The notes under the pieces: model-generated
Database searches by the model: none
The model's input: the letters and a program-made list of their open reading frames with translations, nothing else
What the model was told of the DNA's origin: nothing
In this document: one piece after another, positions 62,111 through 64,000 of the stretch
How the letters are laid out: each line of letters opens with the position of its first letter
Position numbering within the stretch: the stretch's first letter is position 1
Made by a program: the position numbers and the translations under genes
DNA from: Chersky-840 sp035532735
Lineage (GTDB): Bacteria; Actinomycetota; Acidimicrobiia; Acidimicrobiales; UBA8190
Direction: 5' to 3'
DNA: 64,000 bases
NCBI GenBank assembly: GCA_035532735.1
Contig: DATKQM010000055.1
Span: forward strand, 51,497-115,496

Positions 62111-63682
62111 GTGCCTGCAAGCACCCCCCCGGCACCGCCGCCCGTCTTCGGGCGCGCTGACATCCGCAAGAAAACCCGCTCCCGGACGACCCGGCGGCTC
62201 TTCCGAATCGGCCTGGTGGTGGCCGCCGCCATCGTCGTCATCGCCGGCGCCGGCATCGGCTACGCGGAGTACATCTCCCACAAGATCCATCGCGTCGTCG
62301 TGAACGATCTGGTGGCCCAACCACCGTCGGGAGTCGAGAACATCGTCCTGGTGGGCTCCACGTCACGATGCGCCCTCAAGCAGCAGAACAAGGCCTTCGG
62401 GCTTTGCTCTGAGGGCGTCACCGGCGTCAACAGCGACGTGGTGATGATCCTCCACGTCGACCCGACCAAGCACACCGCCGCCATCCTCTCGATCCCCCGG
62501 GACCTGTTCGTCCCCAACGCCCGCGCCACGGGTGCCAACAAGATCGACGCCGCCCTCGTCGAAGGGCCCCAGCAGCTCGTGAGCGCTATCGAGGAGGACT
62601 TCGGGATCCCCATCAACCACTACGTGGAGCTCAACTTCGACAGCTTCCAGGGCGTGGTGAACGCCCTGGGCGGGATCAAGATGTACTTTCCCGAGCCCGT
62701 CTTCGACGCTTACTCGGGGCTGAACGTGCCCGCGGCGGGGTGTCGACCGCTCAACGGCTTCCAGGCCCTCGAAGTGGTCCGAGCCCGGCACCTCGTCTAC
62801 AAAGGCCCCAACGTAAAGACCAACAACCACGCCGACTGGACCCCGGACCCCCAGAGCGACCTGAGCAGGATCCGCCGGGACCACGAGTTCCTCCGGGTGC
62901 TCGCCACCGCCGTGGACAAGAAGGGGCTGGGGAACCCGATCACCGACCACGACCTGCTCCTGGCGGTGGCCCCCCAGCTCCAGGTCGACTCGGCCCTGTC
63001 GCTCTCGTCGATGTTCGGCCTCGTGACCACGTTCCACGACATCAACATCCAGAAGACGCCCCAGCAGACGCTCCCGGTGATCGTCCTCTCGAGCCTCAGC
63101 TACCTCTACCAGGGATACGACTACGGGAACGTGGAGCTCACCAGCCAGCCCGCAGACCTCCAGGCCATCTCGAGCTTCCTCGGCATCGGCACCGACACCA
63201 ACACCATGACCGGCAAGCTGCTCCCGTCACCGGGGTCGGTCACGGTCTCGGTGCTCAACGGGACGGGGCTGACCGGGCAGGCGGGCAAAACCGCATCTGC
63301 GCTCGATGCCCTCGGGTTCAACGTGGTCGGCGAGGGGGACTCTCCGGCCAGCGGTTCGCTGTCGGAGACCTACGTCTACTACTCGTCGCCGAGCCATCTG
63401 GCCGACGCGGAGCAGGTCCTGCACTCCCTGTCGGGGACCGCCACGTTGGGAAAGGCCCCCACGAGTTTCGGTGCCGACGTCACGGTGGTGACGGGCTCGA
63501 ACTTCGCGGTGAATGCGCCCACGCCCGCCAAGTCGTCGTCGAGCGGCTCGAAAACCACGGCAACGACCCCGACGACATCGGCCCCGACGGTGTCGACCCT
63601 TCAGGCCCCCACCCCACTGTCCCAGGCGCTCGCACCCTTCGACCCCCGGTCCTGCACCGCCTCGGGAGCCGAGGGTTCCTAG
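62111..63682 (+). CDS. LytR-CpsA-Psr family cell-wall glycopolymer ligase
   Basis: 523 residues from GTG 62111. The basic N-terminus leads into one membrane helix at about 32-52. The LCP domain runs from about 73 to 265, with the phosphate-binding SIPRDLFV (R130, D131) and DLSRIRRDHEFL (Arg near 256). A LytR_C domain is at about 375-450 (VSVLNGTGLTGQA), followed by a Ser/Thr/Pro-rich tail. It probably transfers a polyprenyl-linked glycan to peptidoglycan. An upstream ATG at 62069 has a weak GAGG, but its codons (TCT, GGA, CTA) are unlike the rest, so the GTG was preferred. Confidence 0.9.
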   Translation: MPASTPPAPPPVFGRADIRKKTRSRTTRRLFRIGLVVAAAIVVIAGAGIGYAEYISHKIHRVVVNDLVAQPPSGVENIVLVGSTSRCALKQQNKAFGLCSEGVTGVNSDVVMILHVDPTKHTAAILSIPRDLFVPNARATGANKIDAALVEGPQQLVSAIEEDFGIPINHYVELNFDSFQGVVNALGGIKMYFPEPVFDAYSGLNVPAAGCRPLNGFQALEVVRARHLVYKGPNVKTNNHADWTPDPQSDLSRIRRDHEFLRVLATAVDKKGLGNPITDHDLLLAVAPQLQVDSALSLSSMFGLVTTFHDINIQKTPQQTLPVIVLSSLSYLYQGYDYGNVELTSQPADLQAISSFLGIGTDTNTMTGKLLPSPGSVTVSVLNGTGLTGQAGKTASALDALGFNVVGEGDSPASGSLSETYVYYSSPSHLADAEQVLHSLSGTATLGKAPTSFGADVTVVTGSNFAVNAPTPAKSSSSGSKTTATTPTTSAPTVSTLQAPTPLSQALAPFDPRSCTASGAEGS

Positions 63683-63710
63683 GGGGCGTTTTGCTCAGCC
63701 GGCCGTTTGC

Positions 63711-64000
63711 TCAGCCGGGCCGGTCGCTGACGAGCCCCGCCGATGTGGGCAGGGTGCTGGCGGTCTTGCGCCACTGCACCGTGGGGGCGATGGCCTGAAG
63801 GTCGACCCGGTCGCGGTGGCGGTCGACGACCGCCAGGAGCGAGTGGATGGTGGCCGATCCGAGCAGATGGGGCACGAGGCCGAGGTCGAGCAGCTTGGTG
63901 TGCGCAGCCCGGTAGTAGTGCTCTTCCTTCTCGACCCGGGGGTCTTCGACGTGCTCGATGGTGGTGGCACCGGGATAGGCGGCCGCCACCATCTGGGCCA
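63711..64000 (-). CDS. sqdB: C-terminal part of a UDP-sulfoquinovose synthase-like epimerase (SqdB)
   Basis: About 96 C-terminal residues are visible; the N-terminal Rossmann part lies beyond the window. The segment VEKEEHYYRAAHTKLLDLGL, then PHLLGSATIHSLLAVVDRHRDRVDL and IAPTVQWRK matches what I recall of the SQD1/SqdB C-terminus (HYYNAKHTKL, GL.PHLL, DRVD..QI.P.V.WR). SqdB makes UDP-sulfoquinovose from UDP-glucose and sulfite for sulfolipid. Recognised from memory, so moderate confidence. Confidence 0.72.
   Translation of the reverse strand, partial: AQMVAAAYPGATTIEHVEDPRVEKEEHYYRAAHTKLLDLGLVPHLLGSATIHSLLAVVDRHRDRVDLQAIAPTVQWRKTASTLPTSAGLVSDRPG

Overview
This is a high-GC window from an actinobacterium (Actinomycetota), probably Acidimicrobiia or a near relative. 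The evidence is gene order and content: the tRNA-Trp-secE-nusG-rplKAJL-rpoBC-rpsLG-fusA-tuf-S10-spc-alpha block, a GuaB3-type protein beside groESL, a fused NnrD/NnrE, the glmM-glmS-acpS-nnrDE-alr-tsaEB-rimI-tsaD string, many GTG/TTG starts and leaderless-looking promoters. The exact lineage cannot be fixed without a tree.

Layout. About 1-4000 (all minus): partial guaB3, a NUDIX CoA pyrophosphatase, and groEL-groES under a perfect CIRCE operator. About 4.1-15.4 kb (minus): tsaD, rimI, tsaB, tsaE, a family 4 uracil-DNA glycosylase, an alpha/beta hydrolase, alr, nnrDE, acpS, glmS, glmM and rpsI, mostly joined by 4-base stop/start overlaps. About 15.4-50.4 kb (minus): the translation and transcription superoperon, from rplM and truA back through rplQ, rpoA, rpsDKM, rpmJ, infA, map, adk, secY, the spc and S10 clusters, tuf, fusA, rpsGL, rpoCB, rplLJAK, nusG and secE to tRNA-Trp. 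About 50.6-64 kb is accessory and on mixed strands: a large secreted repeat protein, rpmG with tRNA-Met and tRNA-Thr, a PAT-like acetyltransferase, a GT-C mannosyltransferase-like protein, tRNA-Tyr, a YajQ-like protein, a GtrA protein, a GH1 glycosidase, acyl-CoA thioesterase II, citrate synthase, an Ig-domain membrane protein, an LCP cell-wall ligase and the C-terminus of a probable UDP-sulfoquinovose synthase (SqdB).

How the genes work together. The co-directional block makes ribosomes, RNA polymerase, elongation factors, the Sec channel and methionine aminopeptidase. The genes after it supply UDP-GlcNAc precursors (GlmS, GlmM), D-alanine (Alr), holo-ACP (AcpS), NAD(P)HX repair, the tRNA t6A modification (TsaB, TsaD, TsaE) and chaperonins. 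The right end looks like an envelope neighbourhood (mannosyltransferase, GtrA, LCP, sulfolipid synthase, two Ig-domain proteins).

Most of the window is ordinary housekeeping sequence. The points I find most worth a second look are the eight-repeat, disulphide-patterned secreted protein at 50600-52600, long charged tails on several ribosomal proteins, a probable CTG start for infA, a structured 294-base gap between rpsJ and rplC, and a run of TANNNT -10 boxes 6-8 bases from start codons in the right-hand 11 kb. No CRISPR array, insertion sequence, prophage, rRNA gene or replication origin was seen.
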